A stretch of DNA of 64,000 nucleotides from Trileptium ribeirensis. Taxonomy: Eukaryota > Nematoda > Enoplea > Enoplida > Thoracostomopsidae. Each line of letters begins with the position of its first letter. Position 1 is the first letter of the stretch. Under the pieces are notes generated by a model, which was not told where the DNA came from, ran no database searches, and was given only the letters and a program-made list of their open reading frames with translations. Both the position numbers and the translations under genes were made by a program. Where the stretch lies: positions 1-64,000 of the forward strand of contig JASANE010029006.1 of NCBI GenBank assembly GCA_030248225.1, in the 5' to 3' direction. Positions 20,337-31,784 of this stretch are shown here, in pieces.

Positions 20337-20640
20337 GGCCACACCTCGAACCGCACGATCTCTCGGTAACGAATCCCGTCCCCTTTTAAATACCGATAGC
20401 CGTCATAAGGAAAAATACCCTCCAACCCGTACCCCCAAGAAACAAAAACAAAGCAACAGTTGTTAGTGTTGGGCATCCACTAGGCTACAGGGGAAATCCC
20501 GGGCCAAAAACTCCGAAAACTTCTAAAACCCCGGGTTGGTCTCCAATTTCTCTATTATATCTCTCCTTCCCTCTTTTGTCCTAGGGTTTTTCCTTTCGTT
20601 TTGTTCTTTTGTTTTTGTTTAAGTTCTAACTTCAAGAATC
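20337..20640 (+). other. leader of a second retroelement unit
   Basis: The first 90 bp match the leader after the 5' LTR, including the candidate primer-binding site at 20,337-20,353. From about 20,460 to 20,630 the sequence is unrelated to the first copy, with a pyrimidine-rich stretch, and it replaces the gag N-terminus and nearly all of the 21-bp repeat array. Confidence 0.5.
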
Positions 20641-22460
20641 AAGAAACAAACCAGTGCAAATACGAAAAAGCAATATACGAATCAAATCAAAGAATCAACG
20701 CGCGGGAACAAGTTCCAAACGCGACAACAAATTTTGGCGTAATTAATACGGTGAACACATCGAACCAAGCGCAAACTTGGTACGTGACAACGAATTACGG
20801 TGAATTTCAAACCGTGGGCACATGGAACCAAGGGCGCAATATAGCAACCGGTGTAACTGGCTAGTCCAAACCTCGGAAATTATAAGCCGGGGGCCCACCC
20901 CCCTTTCCCCGCCCAGCCTCGCCCTCCCCCTCCCACCAGCCGAGGGTGCCGGAGTTTCCCGTGTGGGGGACAGTGTCGCCGGATTTTGTCGCGTTTAGGC
21001 GTTCATTTTTCTCTGCATGGGGCTTTGAGCCGGGAGTATTTCCGTTTTGCTTTGTGGGGAAGCCGAAGATGCCGGGCCCTCCACTTTGTACTAGCCAGTG
21101 TAATGCAAAACGGAGCATACAGACATTACGTCACGACGCCACTGGTCTCTCAATACAATTAAATATCACTGACGGGGAGCAATTCGATGATTAATCCCGG
21201 AACACCGCTAGCGACAGCAACACCGTATGTGTACCAAGTCCAACAACTGCAACTAAGGACGGTAACAACGAAAGACAACAAAACAACAACCTAATGGCGA
21301 TGAACAAACAACTGATCGAAGCCTTGATCAAGGTGGCGATCAAATAAATGCCGTAAGCAGACGCGACTATGCAACAAACGGTCAAGCGATAATGGTCAAG
21401 ATGAAAAATGGAGTTCGAAACTTACAGCGTACAAAGGCGAGAGCAGTTTCGAGAAATTTCGCAAAGAACTCGAGAAAGCGACGGGAGGGAGATGGGATCG
21501 ACGGCGAGCAAGAAAAACTCCGAGTCTTAAAAGCAAAGATGCGCGGAAAAGCTGAATAATATTTGAAAGTGCTAACGCTCGGAAAAGCTAAAGAACTAAA
21601 CAACTACGATGGACAGGTCAGAAGACTCAAAGAAAGATTCGACGTGCTGAAAAGCTGACATATCAAATGAACAAGCTGCAAAGTCTACGACAAACGGGAA
21701 AGGTCAAAAATTTCGTGGACGGCTTACGACTGTACGCTGCACGATATCTAACCGCGAAAGGCATACGTACCCGAATCAACCGTCGAAGAAGTTATCAAAT
21801 CTGAGCTGATCACAGGATTGAAGAACGAAATGCGAAATCGGCTGTGCTCAACCAAAGAAGAGGCCTTTACGACATTGACAGAGAAGGCCGAAGCAGTCGA
21901 GAACTTGGATTAACAGATGAACCAAAGATTACAAGCAACCAACGACTAAAGTACATAGAAATACAATTGAGTCGAACAAGTAAACCGAGTACAAACCAAA
22001 CAAGATCGAGCATAGGCCAACAAGTGATACTACCAAGATTGCAAAAGCCGCTAGTACAATGGTGTCCGCAACGGTGGAATAATCAACCAACCCAAGTACG
22101 CCAACCACAACAGCAAAAAATCGTTAAACCCTGGACAATGCCAATACCGGTATTGCCGATACAGAGCTATCAAAAACCGATGCAACCATATTACGGATCG
22201 ACATGAATGCAACAAGCAATCCCGCAAAAAAGTAGTCGGTGCAAGTACCGCAGAAAACAATACAGCAACAACAGAATGATACCCATGTCGAATCAACAAC
22301 AGCAAAATCGACAAACGCTGATGAACCAAACGCCACCAAGGTGAAACAACTGTGGAAAGCTAGGCCATAGAACAGTACCTTTCGAAGAAGATGAGTCAAA
22401 ACGCAAGATGAATGCGAGTGGAGAACCAAGAACAAAATACAAGACCAGACATAACTGGCA
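20641..22460 (+). pseudogene. second gag copy, truncated, with a MITE inside
   Basis: Sequence from about 20,650 resumes at the end of the 21-bp repeat array (a QTSAN-like unit), then gives the VPNATTNFG and YVTTNYGEFQ blocks matching 7,500-7,620. After a 242-bp MITE it continues with the capsid-like region (SFEKFRKELEKA, KMRGKAE), the Gln/Pro-rich PYYG segment and a zinc knuckle NNCGKLGHRT near 22,340. It ends near 22,460, followed by LINE sequence on the minus strand. Numerous stops and frameshifts are present. Its importance is that it preserves knuckle residues lost in the first copy and shows that the two units shared an LTR. Confidence 0.75.
20857..21098. mobile_element. palindromic MITE family B, copy 1
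   Basis: A 242-bp GC-rich block with terminal inverted repeats ctggctagtccaaa / tttgtactagccag (13 of 14 matching) lies between direct repeats TGTAA at 20,852-20,856 and 21,099-21,103. The first gag copy at about 7,640-7,670 supplies the corresponding empty site (cggtgcaatac), confirming a 5-bp duplication. Internal sequence matches copy 2 at 26,561-26,751 in the opposite orientation. Confidence 0.88.
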
Positions 22461-22550
22461 GGGATGAAGATTAGCCATTATTAGCGTCTGCGCGTTGCGT
22501 GCGATTTAAAACAAAATCCCTAATCCAGCACAGGACAGGATCGGGGAAAA

Positions 22551-22800
22551 TCATACGCATAAAGCTTCAATACCAGAAATGAAGCCATACTTATTGTTTG
22601 ATTGACCAAACACCATTGTCGAAAGCGTATTGATCACAGCATCCTTTATCACGGATTCCATTATTTTGCAAGTGGTTGATATCGAAGTTATCGGTCGGTA
22701 ATTACGTTTGTCGAATCTGCATCCTTTTCTACATTGGTCCATTACCAGGAAACATTGACACATTAGAAAGCATGTTGAGGAATCATCGCTAGTGACAGAG
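22551..22800 (-). pseudogene. LINE RT fragment, finger region
   Basis: Minus-strand reading gives NYRPITSISTTCKIMESVI then FGQSNNKYGFISG, the finger-to-palm blocks of a non-LTR RT (usually NYRPISL...KxxE and QxGF). The preceding CRKG/basic words fit the same region. The fragment stops before motif A. It lies downstream, in minus-strand sense, of the C-terminal LINE fragment at 22.87-23.39 kb, so it is a separate insertion. Confidence 0.7.
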
Positions 22801-22872
22801 AATTTCCGGTGATTAACATCGGCTGTACGTGCGTGATGCCTGGAATAAACATAAGCGCGTCAGAAACAGCGT

Positions 22873-23390
22873 CTAAATCGCTGGTAAGTGTGCTGAGGCG
22901 TGGAGTCTTTTCTTGAAGGTGACGTGGGAGGGGGCGGTACCCACATTTGTTGGAAGGCTATTCCAGAGTTCAACCACCCGATGACTAAAGTAGTTCCGGG
23001 CTGCATTTATACGAGATGTTTTTGGCGCACACAATTTAAAGAGATGACCCCTTGTACGATTTCCCTGAGCAAAACATATAATATTCTGTGGGTTATAATT
23101 AAAATATCCGTGGATAAGTTTATATAGAAAGATTATGTCTTGGCGTAAGCGACGCGTGCACAGTTTGTGTAAGCCCAGAAAATGCAAACGTTCCTCGTAG
23201 CTTAGACTATACGCCTCAACAACCGTTTTTGTTGCATAGCGTTTTACACTTTTGATTAAAGTGATGTCTCTTATTAGATGAGGATTCCTCAGTACAATAC
23301 TCTAACTTCGAACGCACCAAACTTTTGAATAATGGCAGGAAAACCGCATTAGTTATAGGTCGAAATGCACGAAGAATTTTAAAGCACTTT
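22873..23390 (-). pseudogene. LINE ORF2 C-terminal fragment
   Basis: Minus-strand frame of 104 codons: LHKLCTRRLRQDIIFLYKLIHGYFN, then QGNRTRGHLFKLCAPKT, NYFSHRVVELWNSLPTNV, ending KKRLHASAHLPAI. This is the standard C-terminus of a CR1/Jockey-like ORF2. Upstream, to about 23,390, a frameshifted KSLVRSKLEYC block (usually LVRPxLEYxxxVW) is visible. It may be the 3' end of the same LINE as the ORF1/endonuclease pieces at 25.06-25.96 kb, with the middle lost. Confidence 0.82.
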
Positions 23391-23834
23391 GTATGACATA
23401 TATAACATATATATATAGGTCCTCCCAGGTAGGGTCAGTAAGCCGAAAATTTTACTTACTCCTAAGAGGTAGTAACCTTATAAAATTTTATATTTTTTTC
23501 TTTCAGGTGTCCATGTTCCAATGTACCTCTGTACCGCGGGTTTTTCAGATTTTGACCGTAATTTCTGCATATACAGGCATATTTTAGGCTGGACGAAGTG
23601 GACTTCGGCGCATCACGACCACCCCCGCTGATCACGACAACGCCCAGACATTTCAGCAAATGCAATTTTATACTGTCCTCTTAATGTTTCAAAAATTTTC
23701 AAGGCAAAAAAGTAGGAATCGTCGTCTAGGGGGAGTCCACTCCGGTGAGTCGCCCCTGAAAAAGGCTCATCGTGTTGTGACTTTTAAATGTCTAATTTGT
23801 AAGGGAGACGGACATAGCGCTAGCTTTGAATTCA

Positions 23835-24205
23835 TAATATTACTACAATAGTTTACCCGCTAAAGCTCCGAAAACAGAAAAGCTTCGCAAATTTATACGT
23901 AAACACAGTTTTGTCATCCGTGCAGGTAACATGTGGAATTCGCTACCGTAATCGTATCTGTTTCTTGATCACACAAAAATTTTAAAGCATCTAAGCCTTG
24001 ATTAACCTTGACAATTGTCTCAAGCATGCGAGGAACAATTTAGTCGTATATAAGAGTAGCCTGTGCTCCCTTTCTGATCTTGTTTACTCAAACCAAATGT
24101 ACTACTTGATATTTCGAGATTTATATTACATTGTGCGTTGTATTATATTTCAATATATATACGTATAAATATGCGTTGATTTCGTAATAAACTATTCGAC
24201 TTGAC
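23835..24205 (+). pseudogene. LINE 3' end, plus strand
   Basis: The frame near 23,875-23,950 reads KLRKFIRKHSFVIRAGNMWNSLP, a LINE ORF2 C-terminal block. It is followed by a 3' UTR-like AT-rich stretch ending with aataaactattcgacttgac near 24,187-24,206, a tail style common at CR1/Jockey LINE 3' ends. The orientation is opposite to the flanking LINE pieces, so this is an independent insertion. Confidence 0.65.
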
Positions 24206-25060
24206 TTTATCACGTTTCCAATCTGACAGCACATGCCAAAGTATTGTCATAATTGTGGCGAATTTTTTGAACTGTGATATTTTAAAAATAATTAGCACAT
24301 TTTTCTTGTCCATTTATGGAAACGACTCGAAGCTGGATTTCCTTACATAGTGGTCAGTATGGCCAAAAAGGTTTTTGCCTGCCTGTATCACGCAGATATA
24401 ATAATCATCACATGTTTGACAGATTTCCACAATTTTTAGACATGTAAGTGCAATCTAATTGTGCTCGAAGCTATATGTTTGATCCAAAGGTCCACTGCCC
24501 AAGTTTTCGAAAAATAGAGAATTACAGACTTTGATTTGGGTCGAAGTCACTCAACATTTTATGTTGTAAATCGTGCCGGGCGCATTAGAAGAAAATGAAA
24601 AGCAGTCAGTTTCTTGATTTTCAGAAGTATTCCTTTTTTAGTTTGACCCAAAGTCCAAAGCTACGCCACAAAAGTGAAATTTTAGCAATTTTGACCTAGT
24701 TAGCTTGTTGGAACCTTAAAATAATCATTAAACATTAATATGTTTTCAGGATGGCGTCTATGGCAGAATTACCATGTTATACTCTAATTAATGTTACCAC
24801 AGATAGCGAACAGTTTTCTGAAGTTCAGTTAAAGGAAGAACTTGAACGAGGTTTGTTACTTGCTATATATTTTTTTCTATCTTTGATAACCATATATATA
24901 TATCACCTACCATATATATAACCTATCATTAAACGTCACTGCTTTGGAATAGGTTCCGTCTGGTATAAATTTTGGGGCTTTGTCTGGTTTAATGCCCACT
25001 TCCCGACAACATTGTTAAGTAAAACTTGATAAATCTTGCAACAATTTTTTTGGACTTCAA
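24206..25060. other. AT-rich stretch without genes
   Basis: No coding motif is seen. An imperfect (TA)n run lies near 24,885-24,930. A short frame near 24,750-24,850 (start ATG at 24,751) is open but too short to assign. Confidence 0.4.
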
Positions 25061-25567
25061 CTATATGTGTATCGGTAGTTTTTTAGCGAACCCTGTACAA
25101 ACGGAGGCCGAAATAGTATCTCTCGTCAAGACCATCACCCCTCTTTCGCGTTTGCCCTCTCTATCTTGTCTGAATACGTTGCAGTTTGGTAAAAACGATG
25201 TGTTGTCATCCAACAAGCTCCCGTCGATCCACGTTTCAGTAATATAAATAATGTCAAAATTGTGCATATAAACAAATAGCTCCAACTCAGCTAGTTTATT
25301 CATTATTGAACGAGCATTAATCAAACCACAGCGGTGGTTACATAAGTTCTTTAAAGCACTATTAGTAACAACAGAAACGTTAGTGTTATAATACAAAGAT
25401 GGCTCATTGTGTACATAGTCCCAGATATTTGAAACACGACGAACATTACAGTTATACGAAAATGGAGTTGAAAGTTCATTACATACATTGTCATCATTAT
25501 TTGAAACATTATTAGAAACAACAGGAACAGTATTATTATTATATAAGGATAAACTAAACTCATGCAC
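25061..25567 (-). pseudogene. LINE ORF2 N-terminus: endonuclease start
   Basis: The minus-strand frame of 168 codons has an Asn-rich leader, then LINARSIMNKLAELELFVYM, HNFDIIYITETWIDGSLLDD and VFRQDREGKRERGVMVL. These are the first blocks of the apurinic-like endonuclease (N-A-R-S, ITETWL, D/G-R-G-G-V). The frame ends at about 25,061 in AT-rich sequence, before the GDFN block. It would nick the target DNA. It lies downstream of an ORF1 fragment on the same strand, the normal LINE order. Confidence 0.85.
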
Positions 25568-25679
25568 AATGTTACCGTTAACACTACTATTGTCAAAAAC
25601 GCAAGTAATTACGCAACCGTATTCGCCGTGTCGTCCCCCGATGATGGAGGAATGGGATTAACAATTCTATTGGAGCGAT

Positions 25680-25964
25680 TCATATTTGATTTTCTTTGAT
25701 TTTTGTGAAAATATACGCTGAAATTTCTAACGGAGTTCGATCGGGACTCAAATAGCAATTACGCAACTGAAATTCTCTCGTAAGTGAACGCAGGGTCAGT
25801 GCTTTTGATAAGGCCGAGTCACGATCTGGTTCATTATTGAAAACTACTTTTAGCAAACGAGGTGACGTATCAGTTTTTGGCTTCCCAAGGCGATAAATTG
25901 AACTAATATTATTAGGATTAGAAGCAATATTACACTCCGTAAATAACATTTTTACTTTACACAA
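25680..25964 (-). pseudogene. LINE ORF1 C-terminal fragment
   Basis: The 94-codon minus-strand frame reads CNIASNPNNISSIYRLGKPK, PRLLKVVFNNEPDRDSALSKA, LRSLTREFQLRNCYLSPDRTP and ends KIKENQI. The YRLGK-PRxLKVxF pattern is typical of the nucleic-acid-binding C-terminal part of LINE ORF1 proteins, which coat LINE RNA. It is followed after about 110 bp by the endonuclease of ORF2. Confidence 0.75.
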
Positions 25965-25984
25965 ATCGTGATCTTTACGTTGGA

Positions 25985-26830
25985 CGATTGGACAATTGTA
26001 TCACCTCAGGGTTGGCCCAATACAACACGTTTCATCGCTCATAGATTTGGGTGCTATTATGACCGATGTCTTTCGCTTTAACTCTCACATCGACAACCTG
26101 GAAAGGCGAGCAGGTCAGAAGATTGGTCTTATTCGACGTGCGGTTGCCGCTCGTACGTACTTAATCGGTCATCACTCCTCTCTGCAAGACCTTCGTCAGA
26201 CCCTCATTAGAATTCGCGTCTGTTATCTGGTCGCCGTCGTCTGCCACGCTGATCGACCAACTCAAAGCTATACAGGCTCGCTGTCTTAGACTGGCGCTAG
26301 ACTACGATCCCGCCGATTTTTCCACTCTCGCTTAGAAAAGAGAAACCATTGATTTAGCGTACACGTTCAACGTACCGAATCGGAAGACCGTTCTTCAACT
26401 TAATGAACTATATATTTGTAAAGTCATTCTCTGACCATCTCCGCAGCCATAGTATGAAGCTGGCAGTGCGGTATGCACTTATGTACTAACACTCGGCGCC
26501 ATCCTTTCAATTGGAGGTTGTACCTAAGTGGAACGCCCCACCTAGTAACGTCGTCACTGCCTGGCTAGTCCAAAGTGGGGGGCGGCCCCAGGCATTTTCG
26601 TCTGCCCCCCGGCTCAAAGCCCTCTGCTGAGAAAAATTAACGTCTAAACGCTACAAAATCCGGCGAAAAATTGTCCCCCCACGCAAAATCTGGCACCCCG
26701 GGAGGTGAGCCGGAGGCCCCGGCTATAATTTCAGAAGATTGGACTACCCAGACTGCCACCACTATAGCCACATTCAAACATCGTCTCAGACGCCCCGCCA
26801 AAGTGTCACTGCGACATAAATTGCTAAGGC
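25985..26830 (+). pseudogene. LINE ORF2 thumb and C-terminal fragment, MITE-interrupted
   Basis: Frames read YHLRVGPIQHVSSLIDLGAIMTDVFRFNSHIDNLERRAGQKIGLIRRAV, a post-RT thumb block. After frameshifts come MKLAVRYAL, VVPKWNAPPSNVVT, then a 191-bp MITE, then TTIATFKHRLRRPAKVSL. The same blocks occur uninterrupted at 28.5-29.15 kb (SFIRDLGIILSDDLRFNHH; MKLAVRYTRAN; WNSLPDSGVTESTISTFKSRLRR), so both belong to one LINE family. The start near 25,985 is abrupt. Confidence 0.78.
26561..26751. mobile_element. palindromic MITE family B, copy 2
   Basis: This 191-bp element has terminal inverted repeats ctggctagtccaa / ttggactacccag and direct repeats ACTGC at 26,556-26,560 and 26,752-26,756. It interrupts a LINE C-terminus whose uninterrupted relative lies at 29.09-29.12 kb. 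Its reverse complement aligns with copy 1 in a cgccggattttgt-gcgtttag core and in the gctttgagccgg block. Confidence 0.88.
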
Positions 26831-27550
26831 TATAAAATACATCTAGCCCAATATACCACTAATAACAATATATATATTATTTGATACTTTTATTTCAAAG
26901 CCCAATTAATCCTTTCATGCACGCCGATGGCATTAAAATCATATTTAATTTTACTAATTTTAGACCCAATTTTCTTGCAATGTATTGAGAAGGGTATCCC
27001 CGATTGATTGCAATACCCGACTTCCCACATGTACCGAATTATTTTATTTTAAACTGGAGTGTCACAGAGCAAGAAGACAACTCGTGCCGATTGACTATCC
27101 ACTTTGTCGGTACTCGACACTGTGTGCAGAACATTAAGAGTCGAACCGAACAAGACGCCTGTGAATTGGGCTTGACGCCATATTGTTACAAGCTTTAAAG
27201 ACGGTTGCGGAAAATGCATGGTTTAGTGCTCTACCACGGCACTCACACACGGATTAATACGCTAGGGGTTTTCTGTTTCGAACTAATATAGTATTGGTGT
27301 TACTCAACTAAATGGGTCTGTTTTATAATCACGCAATACAAACCATTGGATTATGAGTATCCGTTATTCCGACAAGTAATAGAACTTTACACAAGTCTGA
27401 TCACGCCCGTTGACAATTAACTAAGCTCGCACTTGCCACAAGTTGATGTTACGTTAGAGTGTTGCATCACAGTAAATAATGATTGACACTGCGTGCAATT
27501 ATTGATCCCGGTGGTAACTTGTTGTCCGATACCGCAGCAATAGCCAACTG
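26831..27550. other. intervening DNA with one isolated frame
   Basis: A 64-codon open stretch at about 27,004-27,198 (plus) contains NWSVTEQEDNSCRLTIHFVG and ends TPYCYKL. It lacks an ATG and is preceded by a stop at 26,986. It resembles no transposon protein here and could be a host exon remnant; its alternation of charged and beta-like segments loosely recalls a lipid-transfer-type domain end, which I cannot support. A Cys-rich minus-strand frame at 27,417-27,635 overlaps the start of the next LINE and is probably chance. Confidence 0.25.
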
Positions 27551-27559
27551 TATCAACGG

Positions 27560-29190
27560 CCACTGCCATATTTATCGATGAGCCTCCTGGGTCTGTTCCA
27601 GTACCATCACCCATTTGGTTTACTGAATCCATCAATGATGTTCAGTTCTCAGTAACAGATTAAGCCAGCCAATTGTCAATGCTGGATGTAGGCAAGTCAG
27701 CCGGTCCCGATGGCATCAAGACTGTGGTGTTGCAGCGATGGGCAGCCGAGCTTGCCCAACCACTTTAACTTATTTTTTGCAAATCCCCCGATAGTGGGCC
27801 AGTCCCGATGGATTGGAAATCTGCTAATATTGCTCCGTTACCGAAAGTATTAAATTCCCAGAAACTTGACAATCGTCGCAAAATTTCTCTAACTTCCATA
27901 TGTTCTAAAGTGCTTGAGCGACTGACTTGGAATCCCATAGTACTGTTTCTTGTTGGAAATAATCTTTTATCGGCAAATCAACACGGGTCACTCAGTGGCC
28001 GATCGGTCATATCCTATCTTCTTACATACTGGGATTTTCTTGCCTCCACGTTTGACGATGAGTCACTTCCTGGTGCTGATGTTATATATATATTGACTTC
28101 AAGAAAGCTTTTGACACTGTCCCGCTCCGCCGACTTTTATTCAAGTTAGAGTGCTGTGGTGTTCGAGGCAGGCTGCTCGCTTGGTTGACCGATTTCTTAT
28201 CTGCCAGGTGGCAACGAGTCCTCAACCAAGAAACGACGACGCCGTGGACGGAAGTTCGTAGTGGGATCCCCCAAGGAACCATTTCAGGCCCATACTGTTT
28301 CCTCGCCTATATAAACGACCTGGTGGATAGAATCCAGGACCTGTGCCACATCGATTTATTCGTCGATGATATACGTTTGCGGCGGCGCATCAACAATGCG
28401 ATAGATTGCCACATTCTGCAAAGAGTTTTGTATGAGTTCGAGCTGTGGTGTGATGAATCCCTCCTGGTTCCGAAGCTGGCAAAGTGCCATACATTCCGCA
28501 TTGAACCCAGTATTGATTTTACATACCGCCTTCGCGCCGGTTCGATCGACCAAGTGTCATTTATTCGTGATCTTGGGATCATTTTATCGGATGACCTGCG
28601 TTTCAACCACCATGTTGATTACGTTGAGAAGCAGGCTAATCGCAGGATCGCCTTGATCCGTCGCTGTGTGGCATCCCGTTCGGCAGACGTCATCACCCCA
28701 TTGTACAAGGCATCTTCTGTGCTGGATCATGGCTCAATAATCTGGTCTACTCAATACTCGACACTCATCAACCATCTCGAAGCTGTACAACGCCGATGTC
28801 TGCGCCTGAGCCATGACTACATCCCTACCTATTCATCTCTCACAGGGACGACATACCATAGACTTGGTGTACGCCTATAACATTCTCTACCGTCGCACTA
28901 TCCTGGAACCGTACAATCTCGTCGCACTATCCTGGAACCGTACAATCTGTTTTCCCGATTTCTCACGCGACACTTGCGTGGGAACAGTATGAAACTTGCT
29001 GTGCGATATACACGAGCCAACGTACGATCTCATTCATTCAACTCTAGAATGGTTCACTCTTGGAATTCACTCCCCGATAGCGGTGTCACTGAGAGCACTA
29101 TTTCCACATTTAAAAGTCGATTGAGACGCACCGGTACTTATTGTCACTGCGACATAGGGCTCCTAGTCTATAAGGTAATTATAAATTAAT
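27560..29190 (+). pseudogene. 5'-truncated LINE ORF2: reverse transcriptase and C-terminus
   Basis: Blocks in order: LDVGKSAGPDGI near 27,680, PVPMDWKSANIAPLPK, RRKISLTSICSKVLERL, SANQHGSLSGRS, GADVIYI with a frameshift inside motif A, RLLAWLTDFLSARWQRVL, RSGIPQGTISGPYCFLAYIND, then LFVDDIRLRRRI (28,357-28,392), where the catalytic block reads FVDD and is intact. The thumb (FIRDLGIILSDDLRFNHHVDYVEKQANRRIALIRRCV) and C-terminus (FNSRMVHSWNSLPDSG) follow, ending near 29,187. It is open over 231 codons at 28,185-28,880. Frameshifts at about 28,090 and 28,880-28,950 and the absence of endonuclease make it inactive. It is the youngest-looking LINE in the window. Confidence 0.9.
28891..28948 (+). 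repeat. exact 29-bp tandem duplication in LINE ORF2
   Basis: The 29-bp unit starting cgtcgcactatcc and ending gtacaatct occurs twice with no mismatch. Because 29 is not a multiple of three, it shifts the reading frame and separates the thumb region from the WNSLP C-terminus. Perfect identity suggests a recent slippage or repair event. Confidence 0.92.
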
Positions 29191-31440
29191 TACGCCCTTA
29201 ATGACGCGCCAGTTCTGGGTTAGCCATTGTACCGTTATGGAATTGCTGTGACGTAAAGATCGAATTATCAAGCAAAAACTTGCAATGCAACACTAAGCTA
29301 TGCACAAGTCAAACCAAAATTAAAACTAGGAAGGACTACACTATTACGGTTATGCAAATTAACTGGTCCCTCAGACACGAAAGAATATACTATACAAATT
29401 AACAATAGTATAATTATAGTACGTATACTAATATAAAAATTTCAAGAAAATTCGGCACATTATATGTTACTAGCCAATGAAACGAATAAAAACAGTTAGC
29501 TAGGTAATTAAGCAACTAAATTTTAGGCTAAAATTGTCGTAAACGGAATACGCTACATTTGGTATTTTTAAGTTCTTTAGCTTAACGACATCGGACAGAT
29601 ATATTAAATCGGACAGATTTATTAAATAACATTTAATAACAGTTTACACCTAGCTATGTCACTATGAGTGCAAGATTATAGTATCTTAATGAATTGTTGC
29701 ATTGCAGTTCCGTATATTTTAATAGTCACTTGTTAATAAGTCTGTTTAAAAAGCCTCTCACAGTGCCAGAAAATGTGTAGTAATTCAATGCGTAATTATA
29801 TAAAATAATTAATTAAAGCAAAGATATTTAGACATAAACAAAGCATTGAAGAAAGACATATTGCATGTATTATTAAATGGTACTTTAAGTATGTATGCAC
29901 GTGTACCATATACATATAGGAGTTCTGAATTCACAGGTAGGCATTTAGGAATTAGGAATTTCAGCCGGCTGTTTGAGGGGATGTGGGATTCCCAAGAGTG
30001 TCCAAGGGCCTTTAAATGCCTCTCGTTGGAGGTGGGCTTGGGATTTCGGCGCCTTCGGTACCTCTGCGGGTCCGGCATATGCGGTATCGCCAGAGGGCGT
30101 CGCTCAAACTATGGGGTGGTTTTTTGATATCTGGTTGGGCATAATCCCCTCCCCTATGCGCACGTTTGATATATACACATAAAGTTTATTGCTTATATAT
30201 ATGTAGATATCTTACAGCTTGTGCATTGTCACACATAGGAAGGGGCAACGTCGCAAATCCCTACCCACATCGGCTGGTTCCTCTAGTTTGAAACTACAAA
30301 AATATTTCGATCGATCGATTTATTGGGCCTGCAGGAACAGTGTGAGGTGATACTGCGACAAATATTTTGGAACGCCCCCAGTTTGGCTGGTCGTATAGGT
30401 TTTTACAGTAAACGACCGCGTTTGTAGAATACGCTAAATAGTTTTGTACTGATCATCGAAATAAATTCAAATTTCAGTATAGAGAAACCTAAAAGATAGA
30501 CAGTCATGGAACGAGTGCAAATTGAACGGAATTGAATTAAAGTGATATATCGTGTAATATTATTATAGATATGCCAATGAAGCTAAGATACACATAGGGC
30601 TTTGTCCAATACCGTAAAATTATATATCAGCTTGGCATACTATACTTTATAAAATGTTAAGGTCTTCAATGAAATCTTTTCACGAAAAACTGTTGATCAA
30701 AATAAATAAGCATCAGTTGATTTATCTAGCGTTAAGTTTTCTACGGTTGTATTTGTGTATACTTTCATTCTATGGCCTGTGTTGCAGACACGTTGCTTAA
30801 CGCAATTGCTCATTTTTCATCTAACATCTGTAGGGTACTGTACATGAGTGGATGGCAGATATTTATGCACGCTATAATGGGATACACTGAAAAGTTTTCA
30901 CGGAAAAAATATTGGGGAAAATAAATAAAGGTAGGTAGATGTTTACTTAGCTAAGCATTTTGCCATCCATGCAAAGGATATATCCGACTGCATTGTAGAG
31001 GCTTCTTTTAACTCAAATTCTTATTAGTAAAGGAAATGATAGCTGGCGTTGCACTGCGCAAAATAGATATTCCGCTCAATCTGTATCACTCAAAATTCAA
31101 ACATTTAAATAGCTGAGAACTCTTGTAGAGAAAGCTTCTGCAGTCATCCACGATGTGTGATGCATATAAGAAACGTTAATGTTTAGGCGAAACAACAGCT
31201 TAGACCGCCGTGTTCGGTGGTCGGCAGTTCTTCGTCTTAGCGTTAGACTTAGTATAAGCCATATATACAATGCAAACCTTCGACAAGCTTTTGGCTAAGG
31301 GTGCTGATGACAGCATAGCTTTCACTGATTGCGCTACTGTAGAAGCGTTTTCTGCACGAGTGCCGATAACTGTATGTTATGAAAGAAACATAACCTAAAC
31401 TCATTGTTTAAGTAATATCTCTGCGTATGTGTTTACATCA
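29191..31440. other. AT-rich stretch; GC-rich island at 29,935-30,125
   Basis: No gene is recognised. A local direct repeat (cggacagat-tattaaat) lies at about 29,593-29,625. The 190-bp GC-rich island contains ggcgccttcgg and has frames on both strands with no domain signature. It resembles other short GC-rich repeat blocks in the window (31.5, 44.4 and 63.4 kb). A weak GGCTTAG-type relic of MITE family A may lie at 31,195-31,260. Confidence 0.4.
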
Positions 31441-31499
31441 GATATGCTAACGCGCCGAGGTTCCAATAAGGAGGGGAGTAGCCAGGCTTGGAAAGCGGT

Positions 31500-31770
31500 T
31501 AATGTTGTCTCATGGAGTGTAGAGGCTTTCGTGGTGGAGGTCCTCCGGGAGCCTGAAAAAGTTGACCATTTCCCCTTCCCGAGACTCATTTTTGCCAATT
31601 CTCACCATATTTTTGCCAATTTCTGCTAACGTATTTTGTGCGCCTTTGGCGTGTGGAGGGGAGGTAAGTAGTACCTTAACCGCAGAGGTAGAGGACGGCC
31701 CCGTATGAGTGGTCAGAGGCCCCAGACGGTGTTCTGAACCCTGCTTCGGCATGTATGGCTTACACAAAAC
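31500..31770 (+). repeat. GC-rich interspersed repeat family E, copy 1
   Basis: A block with ggaggtcctccggga, then aaaaagttgacc and a ccatatttttgccaatt stretch is found again as the reverse complement at 44,400-44,630. Flanks differ. No coding content; frames over it are chance. Terminal structure is not resolved. Confidence 0.55.
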
Positions 31771-31784
31771 AACAAAAATCAAGA

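Noticed and set aside
20861..21118. Gly-rich minus-strand frame and overlapping plus frame at 20.9-21.2 kb
   Set aside because: They lie within MITE family B copy 1, which has no coding constraint.
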